Shown piece by piece: positions 26,779-36,490 of a stretch of 64,000 nucleotides of DNA. This DNA is from Labilibaculum sp041595635 (GTDB lineage: Bacteria; Bacteroidota; Bacteroidia; Bacteroidales; Marinifilaceae), in assembly GCF_041595635.1 (NCBI RefSeq), contig NZ_JBFHJW010000010.1:1-64000 (forward strand), read 5' to 3'. Made by a program: the position numbers and the translations under genes. The notes under the pieces are model-generated. The model was given only the letters and a program-made list of their open reading frames with translations, did not search any database and had not been told where the DNA came from. How positions within the stretch are numbered: position 1 is the first letter of the stretch; each line of letters begins with the position of its first letter.

Positions 26779-28209
26779 TTAGTATTCAATTAGCACGGCA
26801 ATTGCTAAGAAAATAGCCGAAAGTACAATGAGCCAACCAAAAAGGGGAAGCATAAATTTCAACCAATTTTTAAACGGAATATTGGCAATACCCAACATGG
26901 CCATAAGAATACCTGATGTAGGTATTACGGTGTTGGCAAAGCCATCGCCACAGGTAAAAGCAAAAATGGCTGTATTGCGTGTTATGCCCAATAAATCGGC
27001 CAAAGGTGCCATTAATGGTATGGTGGTTGCCGCTTGCCCCGACCCAGATGGAATAAAAAAGTTAAGAATCGTCTGAAATACCAACATGCCTTCTGCCGCC
27101 AGTATTTTGGGCAAGTATTGTAAGGTGTTAGAGGCATAGTAAATAACAGAATCCATAATTTGTCCTTCAACAAGAACTACTTGTATGCCTTTTGCAAAAC
27201 CCACAACTAGTGCGCCAACCAGCATTTCACTCATGCCACTAACAAAAGCCTTTGTTGCTTGATCCAGTGATAGTTTACCCAAAATGGCAGCAACTATACC
27301 TATGGCTAAAAATCCGGCACCCATCTCAGCCATCCACCAGCCTTGGGTTTGTACGGCCCAGAGTATGCCCACAAAGAGTAATCCACAAACCAGCACTATG
27401 CGAATGTGGTTTTTCGTCAACTTAAACTCTTCCAGTACTTCTTCTTGGTAGGTATTGTCTTCTCCTAAGTAAGAGTTGGCCGGATTTTCTTTTAACCTCT
27501 TTCCATAGCGCAGCATATAAAGTATGGCTACAGCAAGGGAGAAAACAAAAAACACGAGTCTAAATGCAATGCCACTGCCCAAGGGAACTTCGGCTATACC
27601 CTGGGCTATTTGTACATTAAATGGGTTGGTTGTAGCTGCTGCAAATCCAATTTCGGCCGAGACAAAGACGAGTGCCAAACCATAAATTTTATCGTAGCCC
27701 AATTTATGAGAGATGTATAAAAACACGGGCACAAGGGGAATAAACTCTTCTGCCATTCCCAAAGTTGACCCTCCTGCAGCAATTACCAGCATTAGTAAAA
27801 CCGTAAGAATAGTGCCGTTGTTATTAAACCTGTTTATTAAAGCTTGAATACTGGCTGTAATGGTTCCGGTACGTTTTACAATACTAAAAACGCCCCCAAT
27901 TAAAAAGATAAAAAAGATAATGTCTGCAGTTTGTTCTAGCCCTTTGGGTATGGCGGTAAGAAAACCCATTAGGCCCACAGGTGTTGCTTTACCTGTTACT
28001 TCATCACCTAAAAAAAAGCCTTTTATAGAATAGTGCTTGGCAATGGCCTGGTAAGAACCAGGAATTACTTCCGTTCGACTTAGGTTGCCCACAGCTATTT
28101 CTTCACGTTCAAAACTACCACTTGGTACAATATAACTAAGCAAAGATGCGGCAATAATTACGATAGCAAGCAAAGCAAATACGTGAGGAATTTTTAGGTT
28201 TTTAATCAT
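26779..28209 (-). CDS. YfcC/DcuC-type membrane transporter
   Basis: 476 residues, about 12 hydrophobic segments. Pattern of the YfcC family of the ion transporter superfamily: N-terminal IPHVFALL, GGVFSIVKRTGT near residue 106, the re-entrant GGSTLGMAEEFIPLVP near 147, TNPFNVQIAQ near 193, and IPSGSGQAATTIPLMAPL near 390. Relatives are annotated as C4-dicarboxylate, short-chain fatty acid or basic amino acid transporters, so the substrate is open. Upstream lies a recombinase remnant and downstream a degraded gene. Confidence 0.85.
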   Translation of the reverse strand: MIKNLKIPHVFALLAIVIIAASLLSYIVPSGSFEREEIAVGNLSRTEVIPGSYQAIAKHYSIKGFFLGDEVTGKATPVGLMGFLTAIPKGLEQTADIIFFIFLIGGVFSIVKRTGTITASIQALINRFNNNGTILTVLLMLVIAAGGSTLGMAEEFIPLVPVFLYISHKLGYDKIYGLALVFVSAEIGFAAATTNPFNVQIAQGIAEVPLGSGIAFRLVFFVFSLAVAILYMLRYGKRLKENPANSYLGEDNTYQEEVLEEFKLTKNHIRIVLVCGLLFVGILWAVQTQGWWMAEMGAGFLAIGIVAAILGKLSLDQATKAFVSGMSEMLVGALVVGFAKGIQVVLVEGQIMDSVIYYASNTLQYLPKILAAEGMLVFQTILNFFIPSGSGQAATTIPLMAPLADLLGITRNTAIFAFTCGDGFANTVIPTSGILMAMLGIANIPFKNWLKFMLPLFGWLIVLSAIFLAIAVLIEY

Positions 28210-28419
28210 ATAGTTGGTGTCATTTAAGAGCTTATAGAAAACTATTATCTCATTACTACTCTTTTTGTAGCTCTTGTCGTATATAAATCGTGTTACAAGT
28301 TAAATAGAAAAGTTCAATTTCAAGTGATAAAACAAATAGAGATACTGTTTATTTATTCTCCTAAGTCGCTATAAACAGGATAACTACAGGCCTTGTAAGG
28401 TTTATACTTTCATCCTGCC
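28210..28419. other. Intergenic stretch before the recombinase remnant
   Basis: No gene, promoter or repeat recognised; the bases just before the remnant may be further decayed recombinase sequence. Confidence 0.3.
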
Positions 28420-28560
28420 ATGGAATGGGGTACCAACTTGCCTTATATACAGGCATTACTAGACCATAATTCTTCTAAGACTACCGAAATTTATACTCAT
28501 GAAGGCAATAAAAATCAATAGAATATAAAAAGTCCATTAGATATATTATCATATAAAATA
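28420..28560 (+). pseudogene. Tyrosine recombinase (phage integrase) C-terminal remnant
   Basis: From 28420 the reading is GTNLPYIQALLDHNSSKTTEIYTH, interrupted here as GTNLPYIQALLDHN and SSKTTEIYTHEGNKNQ, then TAG (28519-28521), then NIKSPLD. This is the conserved end of XerC/XerD-like recombinases in Bacteroidota, including the catalytic Tyr in EIYTH. The rest of the protein is missing. It marks the site of past site-specific integration. Confidence 0.65.
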
Positions 28561-28667
28561 TTTATAATTTTAGTAATCAGATCCAAAAGGAACTTAACCT
28601 ATTGAAAATATATACATAACATAGATAGGGTTACTGAATAGTTGCCAGTAATTAAAACGAACATTAC

Positions 28668-29431
28668 ATGAGACAATTAACATACTTTATTATTCTGTTT
28701 TGTTTTTCGAAAATTGTAAAAGGACAAGAACTTGAAACATATGAGGACTTGATTAACCTTGACGATGAACTGAAAATTGAAAAGTCAAATACTGAGCAAA
28801 TTAAAACTGTCGATTTGAAAGATTTTTGGTTTAAAAATCCAATCGAAAGAAGTTTTGGATTTATTGGTTCAAATTACAGACGATTAGATATGATGTATTT
28901 GTCTATTATTAAAAATTCAGATAAACCGACACAATATTTAGCATATGGAAAAAGCAGAGCATCTGACAATGTTTGTGCATTTCAGGGATTTATAGAATTA
29001 AAGAATCATATTACATAAAATCATTAGAATATTTCGCTGGACAATCGGGACTAATTGCAGGAAATTATACTTTTTATGAATCGCCTGACTTAGGACATTC
29101 TGGAGTATTTAAAGGCAAATTTGTCACATATTGGACTAAAAATGAGAAAGGTGACTTTGAATACATGGAATTGCCCGCGATTGATGGAAATAACCAATTT
29201 TCTGGAACTTGGACTGAATATGGAAAGACAAAAGGAATAATTACGAATTGGGGGGACAGTAGGATTCCTAATTCAGGTGATTTGGATATTGGAACAAGTG
29301 AATTTGGGCCAAACAGAAAATATCAAAAATATGGCTGGGATTCATTTATTAAAGCTTATAGTGATGGATTTGATAAAGAAACAACTGAAAAAGCCAGACA
29401 GAATGAATTGACTGAATGGTGGAAAGACTAA
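28668..29431 (+). pseudogene. Exported hypothetical protein, frameshifted
   Basis: Two overlapping frames make one protein. The first (28668-29018) has a signal peptide (FIILFCFSKIVKG) and runs to FQGFIELK; the second (within 28973-29431) continues as ESYYIKSLEYFAGQSG and ends ELTEWWKD. The join is at 29000-29010, in an AATTAAAG run, and needs one missing base. The restored product would be about 250 residues, exported, Trp/Tyr-rich, with no domain I recognise. The 8-bp GTTGCCAG at 28641 and its complement at 29441 flank the gene. Short A-run indel: genuine decay, sequencing error or frameshifting are all possible. Confidence 0.65.
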
Positions 29432-29600
29432 GAATAACTGCTGGCAACATGCTGTCATGCAGCAGTCAGGACTCCACAGCATATTCAGCAATTCCTTTGG
29501 CCCTATTACACGCTTTTTACCTGACAAGGTTTAGCCGTTTGAAAGCCCTGGCCGCTGCATGCAGCTGGTCGTTGTGGCACATTCACACCATAAACTCATA
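29432..29600. other. GC-richer structured non-coding stretch
   Basis: This segment is clearly less AT-rich than its surroundings and can fold: CTGCTG near 29439 pairs with CAGCAG near 29460, and GCTGCATGCAGC at 29554-29565 is a perfect 12-bp palindrome. No open frame is convincing. It resembles gene-cassette-type spacers, but no integrase is near except the remnant at 28.4 kb. Confidence 0.4.
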
Positions 29601-29715
29601 GAATTAATTCAAAGAAAGTTTGTTTATTTCGAAAGCTAAGGGTAAAATATGAAAGCACTATAAAACAGTCTGTTATAAAAATAAAATTCTACCCATAGTT
29701 AGGATTGAAAAAGAA

Positions 29716-30411
29716 ATGAATCGAGATCGTAAAATATGTATTGATCTAAATAAAATTGAGAAAATAAATATGACATATTTTGAGGAACTTATAAAAAAAG
29801 CCAAAGAAATTAAAAACCCTGTTAAGCAAGTTTTAGCAGTTTCAGGCAGTCCTAGAAAAGGAGGTAACATAGATATTATCATTAAGCAAATTGTTTCAGG
29901 CTTGAATACTGAAAATATAACAACAGAGAATACTAGCCTTAGGAGTATAGATTTTAGTGGTTGTATTGGCTGATAAAAAGTGTAGAAAAGATAAAATCTG
30001 TACAATGCTTCAAGATGGAATGTCAGTTTTATATCCAAATATTATTGACTCAAAAGGATTAATTTTAGTGTCTCCTGTCCATAATTACAATATAACCTCT
30101 TGGATGAAAGCTTTTATTGATAGGTTATATTGTTTTTATGAATTTGACAATAATACAAGACCACGGAAATGGAGTTCCAGACTTGCAAACCAAAATAGAA
30201 AAGTTGTTATTGCTGCTGTATGCGAACAAGAGAATATAGAAGACTTGGGTTTTGTTATTGACGCAATGCAAAGACCTATAAAAGCTTTAGGTTTTGAAAT
30301 CGTTGGAACATTACCAGTTTTTAATTCATTTGAAAAAGATGCTATAAAAAACAAGAAGAGATAATGGATAAAGCATTTGAATTAGGTGTTCAACTTGGAC
30401 GACAACTGTAA
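29716..30411 (+). pseudogene. Flavodoxin-fold NAD(P)H/FMN reductase, two frame breaks
   Basis: The three frames add up to a flavodoxin-like (NADPH-dependent FMN reductase, iron-sulfur flavoprotein type) protein of about 231 residues. Frame 1 carries VSGSPRKGGN, the FMN phosphate loop, and ends SGCIG at a TGA near 29971. The next frame takes up KKCRKDKICTMLQDGM, LVSPVHNYN and MKAFIDRLY. A third, from about 30350, supplies EEIMDKAFELGVQLGRQL and the stop at 30409-30411. The first break removes 2 bases and with them the second Cys of the CxxC motif; the second lies in an A6 run. The open frames are 29716-29973 and 29957-30364. Confidence 0.75.
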
Positions 30412-30617
30412 CAAACAACGATGCCACAAAGGTTAATTATCACGGGCATTGACGAGCCATTTGATAGTTCAACTTAACTAATAAAAACAAGCAAGCCTTG
30501 TAAATTTTATTTTGTTCCTATTTTTAAATTATAGTAAATTTAATAGGCGTACTTATTTAGTGGTTTGAAAGGAAAACTCTTCAAATAGGCCTTAACGAAC
30601 ATATAAAAAAGATTACA

Positions 30618-31397
30618 ATGAAACATTTAACCAAATATTTAGGACTGATACTCCTACTGACCTGTTTCGGATGTACTCAAAATCCCGACACTGCAAGTAT
30701 GAAAATGGCGGAGGAAGAAGTTGTCGCATCAACCTCTGAACAAAAAACCTCTGAAACGGTCGAAAGAAAGTTAATCAAAGAAGGACGAGTTGAATTCGAG
30801 ACCGACAACTTAAACTCGACAAGAAAAACCATTTTTGATGCGGTCAATAAATATAAAGGATACGTTTCCTCTGACCAAGAATTTAAATCGTCTGGACGAA
30901 AAAGCAATACTATAATCATTCGTGCGCCAGCGGACAATTTTGACAATTTGCTGAGTGACGCAACGCAAGGTGTTGAGAAATTTGAACGTAAAGAAATAAA
31001 CGTAAAGGACGTAACAGAAGAGTTCCTTGACATTCAAGCGAGGCTAAAGACAAAAAAAGAACTTGAACAACGCTTCATTGATCTTCTCGGTGAAGCCAAA
31101 AACGTGACGGAAATATTAGAGATTGAAAAGCAAATTGGACAGCTAAGATCGGAAATTGAATCTATTGAAGGACGCTTACAGTACTTGCAAAACAGGGTTT
31201 CATTTTCGACATTGACTATGACATTTTATGAGAGAATTCCGAACGAAACTGAATTCGGACAGAAATTCAAAAATGGTTTCCGAAACGGTTGGGACAACTT
31301 AGTTTGGTTTTTTGTTGTACTGACTAATATTTGGCCATTTATCCTAATCGGACTTGGATTCATAGTCGGAATAAGAATTTACAGAAGAAAAAAATAA
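30618..31397 (+). CDS. DUF4349-domain lipoprotein
   Basis: 259 residues. Lipoprotein signal with Cys19 (LLTCFGC). A beta-rich DUF4349 domain (ERKLIKEGRVEFET onwards), a coiled-coil hairpin at about 135-190 (KKELEQRFIDLL, EILEIEKQIGQLRSEIE) and one transmembrane helix near the C-terminus (NIWPFILIGLGFIVGIRIY) ending in RRKK. Such proteins are anchored at both ends in the envelope; function is unknown. Gene is intact although both neighbours are broken. Confidence 0.88.
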   Translation: MKHLTKYLGLILLLTCFGCTQNPDTASMKMAEEEVVASTSEQKTSETVERKLIKEGRVEFETDNLNSTRKTIFDAVNKYKGYVSSDQEFKSSGRKSNTIIIRAPADNFDNLLSDATQGVEKFERKEINVKDVTEEFLDIQARLKTKKELEQRFIDLLGEAKNVTEILEIEKQIGQLRSEIESIEGRLQYLQNRVSFSTLTMTFYERIPNETEFGQKFKNGFRNGWDNLVWFFVVLTNIWPFILIGLGFIVGIRIYRRKK

Positions 31398-31559
31398 AAT
31401 ACTATAGATAAGAAGGCTTGTAGCTTATGGCGGGAAAGTAAGTTTTCGTCATTTGACTTTGCCTGTCACGGTTAGGCAGGAAAGTTCGCGGAAATTGTCA
31501 CAAACCAAATGCAAACCCTTAAAAACAATGCTAAAACTAGATAATTTTTTTAAAAAAGA

Positions 31560-32983
31560 ATGGATAAAATTGCAGTAATTGGTGGCTTAGGAGCTTTATC
31601 TGGTGCTGATTTATTTTTTAAACTTCTAAAAAACAAATCAGCCTTAAAAAATCAAAAGAACTATCATTTCATTTTTGAACAGCAACTGTATAGTCAGATT
31701 GAATCTGCTTTACTTCATGAGCAAGATATTAAATCAAGGAAGTTTTATACTTTCACTTTATGCAAAAATTTCGAACAAAAAAATGTATCTAAAATTTCAC
31801 TACCATGCTTTGCAAGTCATTCATTTATAGATGAAATACAAAAAGAAACATCAATTACCATTGTAAATATTTTTGAGGCTATAGCCAATTATCTAAGTTT
31901 AAAATTTGAGAAAGGAACTAAAATAGGAGTTCTTACATCTAGCTTTGTAAAAGAATTCTTCTTATTAAAAAATATTTTCAAGACTATGAATTGGCATATC
32001 CCACAAATCAAAGCCAGTTAATGAATGCTATATATGGTGAATCAGGCATAAAAAATGGGTACTTAGACGGTTTGCCATTAGAATATGTATATGAGGCCTG
32101 CTTAGAGCTAAAAACGAAAGGATGTGAAGTGATTTTACCATGTATAACCGAAATTTCTCTATTGGTAAGTCAACTTTGGACAAGAGGGATTTCTATTATA
32201 GATGTTAATGAAGTGTATGCAGACTATGCACTAGCAAAAGAAAATATTCCACTTGCCAAACCTTCTAAACTTGGTATTGTGGGAAGAGTTGGGCCCTCTG
32301 CAACAGTCGATTTTATGAATAAAATCATTAAAAGTACACCGGCGAAACAAGACCAAGACCATATAAAAATGATAGTTGAGCAAAACCCTCAAATTCCTGA
32401 TAGAACAGCGAATTTGATTCATAATCAAATGGACCCAACCATTGCATTATTTTCAACTTGTAAGAAACTGGCAGCCGCGGGTTCAAATGCAATAGCAATA
32501 CCTTGCAATACAGCACATGCTTTTGTAAAAGAAATACAAGAGCACCTAAAGGTGCCTATTGTTAATATGATAACAACTACAGCAGAATACATTTTAGAAA
32601 ATTTTGGGAAAGATGCCAAAGTAGGGCTATTGGCAAAAACTGGCACTATTCAAAGTAAAGTTTATTTTAATGATATTACTAATTATGGGCTTCAGATTGT
32701 TGTTCCGGATGAAACACATCAAGATTGTGTAATGGAAAGCATTTATGGAACATTTGGTGTAAAAGCCGGGTATACAGATGGAGTTTGCAAAGAACAAATT
32801 CTCAAGGGAGTTAATTATCTAATGGAAAGAGAGGCTCAGGTAATTATTTTAGGTTGTACTGAATTACCACTTATGTTTCCTCAAACTAAAGAACTTACAG
32901 TTAATAAGAAGGTAATTGAGCTAATTGACCCTACTTTGATTTTAGCAAAGAAAGTTGCGAAATTAGCTAAACCAAACTCATAA
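31560..32983 (+). pseudogene. Tandem aspartate/glutamate racemase-family protein, frameshifted
   Basis: Frame 1 (31560-32021) begins MDKIAVIGGLGALSGAD and carries the first half of one racemase domain, with Cys in LPCFASHSF; frame 2 (31991-32983) begins inside the same domain (SQLMNAIYGESGIKNGY, ILPCITEISLL) and adds a second complete one (LGIVGRVGPSAT, IPCNTAHAF, ILGCTELPLMF with both catalytic cysteines). The joined protein would be about 474 residues with two racemase domains in tandem. The break lies between 31985 and 32021 and needs one missing base. The second domain alone could still fold. These enzymes interconvert L and D amino acids without a cofactor. Confidence 0.7.
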
Positions 32984-33121
32984 AAACACTATCTGAAGCA
33001 TTACACGTACATTTAACTTACTGGCTTTATTCCACTTAGAAAAACCTCACGGATTTTCAATTCGGTTTTTATTCGCAAAATTAGGTGCTGAAACAATATG
33101 CTTTTCTGACATTTTTAAAAA

Positions 33122-33159
33122 CAAAAAAACGCTTAAAACATTAGTTTTAAGCGTTTTTA
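33122..33159 (-). terminator. Terminator of the tRNA transcript
   Basis: Perfect stem AAAAACGCTTAAAAC / GTTTTAAGCGTTTTT with a short loop; T-run on the minus strand. It lies 24 bases after tRNA-Leu and may also stop the racemase transcript on the plus strand. Confidence 0.8.
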
Positions 33160-33182
33160 GGTCTATTTAACATTCTAAATAG

Positions 33183-33266
33183 TACCCGGGGCGGGACTTG
33201 AACCCGCACGGCCGTGAAGCCACTGGATTTTAAGTCCAGCGTGTCTACCAATTCCACCACCTGGGC
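33183..33266 (-). tRNA. tRNA-Leu (anticodon UAA)
   Basis: 84 nt with a long variable arm, as expected for Leu. Anticodon stem CTGGA/TCCAG with loop CTTAAAA gives UAA. D-loop and TTCAAGT T-loop are present. There is one A-C mismatch at acceptor position 5-68. The 3' CCA is not encoded. Confidence 0.96.
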
Positions 33267-33282
33267 ATCCTTTCGGATTTTG

Positions 33283-33355
33283 AGCGAGAAACGAGACTCG
33301 AACTCGCGACCCCAACCTTGGCAAGGTTGTGCTCTACCAACTGAGCTATTCTCGC
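33283..33355 (-). tRNA. tRNA-Gly (anticodon GCC)
   Basis: 73 nt. Acceptor GCGAGAA/TTCTCGC, anticodon stem CAACC/GGTTG with loop TTGCCAA, T-loop TTCGAGT. The 3' CCA is not encoded. Transcribed first, 16 bases before tRNA-Leu. Confidence 0.97.
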
Positions 33356-33400
33356 ATTATTTGCTTTTAAAAGTGAACCGTTGTTCTCTCAATTGCGATG

Positions 33401-33432
33401 CAAATATATGCGTATTTTTTGATTCTGCAAAA
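33401..33432 (-). promoter_or_regulatory. Bacteroidota-type promoter of the tRNA pair
   Basis: On the minus strand TTTTG (33432-33428) is followed by exactly 19 bases and TATATTTG (33408-33401), the Bacteroidota -33/-7 pair. It lies 46 bases upstream of tRNA-Gly. Confidence 0.75.
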
Positions 33433-33569
33433 GAAAAATTCTTTTTGCTGCATTTTTTTTACATCCACCTTAAAGCAATAACAAATGCAGCATTTCTGAT
33501 CCATTGAGTCTCAGGCTATATCACATAAAAGCCTTTAAAAATGGGACAATAACTTTTTTTTTCATTTAG

Positions 33570-36185
33570 CTATATTCCTGAGATTTTTTTGATCTCATTT
33601 AATTTATTCAATGCTTCAATGGGTGTCAGATTATTCAAATCTAAGTCTGAAATTTCGTTTCTGATTTGCAAAAGCACAGGATCATCAAGTTGAAAAAAGC
33701 TCATCTGATAACCCTCTCGCTGTTGTGCAATTTCACCCACTGGCTTCCCCAACGATTCCCCATTCTGTTTTCCTTCCAATTGAAGCAGAATTTCATCGGC
33801 TCTTTTCACAACCGACTTAGGCATTCCAGCCATTCGTGCCACATGAATACCAAAGCTATGATTGGAGCCTCCAGCCACTAATTTTCGAAGAAAAATGACT
33901 TTATTATTCACTTCTTTCACCGAAACATTAAAATTTTTCACTCTCGAAAAAGATTTCTCCATTTCATTCAACTCATGATAGTGAGTTGCAAAGAGGGTTT
34001 TTGCTCGGCAATTGCTATTCTCATGAATGTACTCTACAATCGACCAGGCAATGGAAATTCCATCGTAGGTACTTGTTCCACGACCTAGTTCATCAAACAA
34101 AATAAGGCTACGAGAAGAAAGGTTATTTAGAATGCTGGCAGCTTCGTTCATTTCAACCATAAAAGTAGATTCTCCTTGCGAGATATTATCAGAAGCACCC
34201 ACACGAGTAAAAATCTTATCAACACAACCAATATTTGCTTCCTGAGCAGGTACAAAGCTTCCTATTTGCGCCATCAATACAATTAAAGCTGTTTGCCGAA
34301 GCAAAGCCGATTTTCCCGCCATATTAGGACCTGTAATGATGATGACTTGCTGAGTGTCGTTATCTAAATAAACATCGTTGGCAATATATTCTTCATCAAT
34401 AGGCAATTGTTTCTCAATTACGGGATGCCTTCCCTGTTTGATATCGATTACTTGAGAATCATTAATCGAAGGACAATTGTATTTATTCTCTTTAGCTAAT
34501 TTTGCAAAAGACAACAGACAATCCAAACGACCAATCATGGCAGCATTCAGCTGAATAGTTGAAATATAATCAGCAATACCCAAAACCAACTCATTGTACA
34601 AACGAGTTTCCAAAGTCAGAATTTTTTCTTCAGCTCCCAAAATCTTCTCTTCGTACTCTTTCAGTTCCTGAGTAATGTAGCGCTCGGCACTCACCAAAGT
34701 TTGTTTACGAACCCATTCAGTAGGAACCTTATCTTTGTGTGTATTTCTTACCTCAATATAGTATCCAAACACATTATTAAATGCAATTTTTAGGGAAGGA
34801 ATTCCTGTTCTTTCACTTTCACGCACCTGCATTTGGAGCAAATAATCTTTTCCCGAGAAAGCGATTTTCCGAAGATCGTCGAGTTCATCGTTAACTCCAT
34901 CGGCAATAACTCCTCCTTTGCTCACCAAATTTGGTGGGTCGAGGTGAATTTCTTTCTCAATTTTTTCGCGAACCGCAAAACAAGGATTCAACTGATCGCC
35001 AATTTTTAACAATCCCTCGTTAGCACTCGCCATACAAAGCTCACGAATAGGTTCAATGGCAATTAAAGCATTCTTTAACTGCACCACTTCGCGCGGACTC
35101 ACTCTTCCTACTGCAACCTTGGAAATAATCCGCTCCAAATCACCAATTTGCTGAATTTCGTCTCTAAGCCCATGAGCTACTTCTTCTTTTTCATAGAAAT
35201 AGCTCACCACCTTTAAACGATTGGTAATTGAAGCGGAATCTTTTAATGGAAGAGCAATCCATCTTTTTAATAGACGAGCTCCCATTGGCGATAAGGTTCG
35301 ATCCATAATACTAGAAAGCGTACTGGCACCATCATTTAGTGTCCCAAATAATTCTAGGTTACGAAGTGTGAATTTATCCAACCAAACATATTTATCTTCC
35401 TCAATCCGCGAAAGCTGAGTAACATGCGCTGCCTTACTGTGTTTGGTAATATCCAGATAATGCAAAACAGCACCCGAAGCAATAATTCCATTGCGAAGAG
35501 TCTGAACGCCGAAACCTTTTAAAGAATTGGTTTCAAAATGATTCAGTAATCGATCCGTTGCAGCGCTCTCGGTAAACACCCAATCATCCATGGTAAATGT
35601 GTAAAACTTGCCACCGAATAATTCATGAAAAATTTTTTCTTTTCCTCGTTGATACAAAACCTCTTTGGGTTGAAAATTCCCAAGTAGTTTATCAATGTAT
35701 TCGAAACTTCCTTCAGCCGTTAAAAATTCACCAGTTGAAGCATCCAGAAATGCAATTCCTGCCGAATTTTTCTCCATATGAATGCAGGCCAAAAAATTAT
35801 TCTCCCGATTTTCCAAAACATTATCGTTGTAGGAAACTCCAGGAGTAACCAGCTCAACAATTCCACGCTTCACCAAAGTTTTGGTTTTCTTTGGATCTTC
35901 TAACTGCTCGCAAATTGCCACACGCATGCCTGCACGAACCAATTTTGGCAAATAGGTATCAATGGCATGATGCGGGAAACCGGCCAATTCTACATAGGAA
36001 GCAGATCCATTCGCACGTTTGGTTAAGGTAATTCCTAATATTTCGGAAGCACGAATGGCATCATCAGAAAATGTTTCATAAAAATCACCCACACGAAAGA
36101 GTAATATAGCATCAGGATGCTTTTCTTTCATCTGATAGTACTGCTTCATCAGGGGAGTTTCAACGGCTTTTTTTGCTTTTACCAA
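33570..36185 (-). CDS. mutS: DNA mismatch repair protein MutS
   Basis: 871 residues, the normal length for MutS. The mismatch-reading Phe-x-Glu is at 34-36 (GDFYETF), the Walker A is GPNMAGKS near 620, and the Walker B region FDELGRGTSTYDG is near 695. Domains I to V are all present. It recognises base mismatches and recruits MutL; no mutL is in the window. The gene is uninterrupted, which matters when judging frame breaks in the neighbouring region. Start at 36185 (MVKAKKAVETP). Confidence 0.98.
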   Translation of the reverse strand: MVKAKKAVETPLMKQYYQMKEKHPDAILLFRVGDFYETFSDDAIRASEILGITLTKRANGSASYVELAGFPHHAIDTYLPKLVRAGMRVAICEQLEDPKKTKTLVKRGIVELVTPGVSYNDNVLENRENNFLACIHMEKNSAGIAFLDASTGEFLTAEGSFEYIDKLLGNFQPKEVLYQRGKEKIFHELFGGKFYTFTMDDWVFTESAATDRLLNHFETNSLKGFGVQTLRNGIIASGAVLHYLDITKHSKAAHVTQLSRIEEDKYVWLDKFTLRNLELFGTLNDGASTLSSIMDRTLSPMGARLLKRWIALPLKDSASITNRLKVVSYFYEKEEVAHGLRDEIQQIGDLERIISKVAVGRVSPREVVQLKNALIAIEPIRELCMASANEGLLKIGDQLNPCFAVREKIEKEIHLDPPNLVSKGGVIADGVNDELDDLRKIAFSGKDYLLQMQVRESERTGIPSLKIAFNNVFGYYIEVRNTHKDKVPTEWVRKQTLVSAERYITQELKEYEEKILGAEEKILTLETRLYNELVLGIADYISTIQLNAAMIGRLDCLLSFAKLAKENKYNCPSINDSQVIDIKQGRHPVIEKQLPIDEEYIANDVYLDNDTQQVIIITGPNMAGKSALLRQTALIVLMAQIGSFVPAQEANIGCVDKIFTRVGASDNISQGESTFMVEMNEAASILNNLSSRSLILFDELGRGTSTYDGISIAWSIVEYIHENSNCRAKTLFATHYHELNEMEKSFSRVKNFNVSVKEVNNKVIFLRKLVAGGSNHSFGIHVARMAGMPKSVVKRADEILLQLEGKQNGESLGKPVGEIAQQREGYQMSFFQLDDPVLLQIRNEISDLDLNNLTPIEALNKLNEIKKISGI

Positions 36186-36490
36186 TGGGATAATATATTT
36201 AGAGGGTTCTCAATTTTTATATTTCTTGAACAAATATACTCATTCCCTCTTAGAGATTGGAAAATAAAAAGCAGAACAAATCACTTCCATTTTGAACCAC
36301 AAAACAAAACAGCTAACCAATTGATAAAGGCGAAACTTCATTCACAATAAATAGCTAGCATTGTGAGTGTAATTTGTCGCTGCAATGAAACATCGTTTAC
36401 TAACTGCAGAAAAAATGCTTCCATTATTTAGCGTTATTTATCAGCTTTATTATAAATTTATACTACGCATGAATCCACAAAAATCACAAA
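36186..36490. other. Intergenic stretch, no gene seen
   Basis: About 305 bases between divergent genes mutS and the saccharopine dehydrogenase-like gene. It should hold both promoters; no full -33/-7 pair was recognised. Confidence 0.4.
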
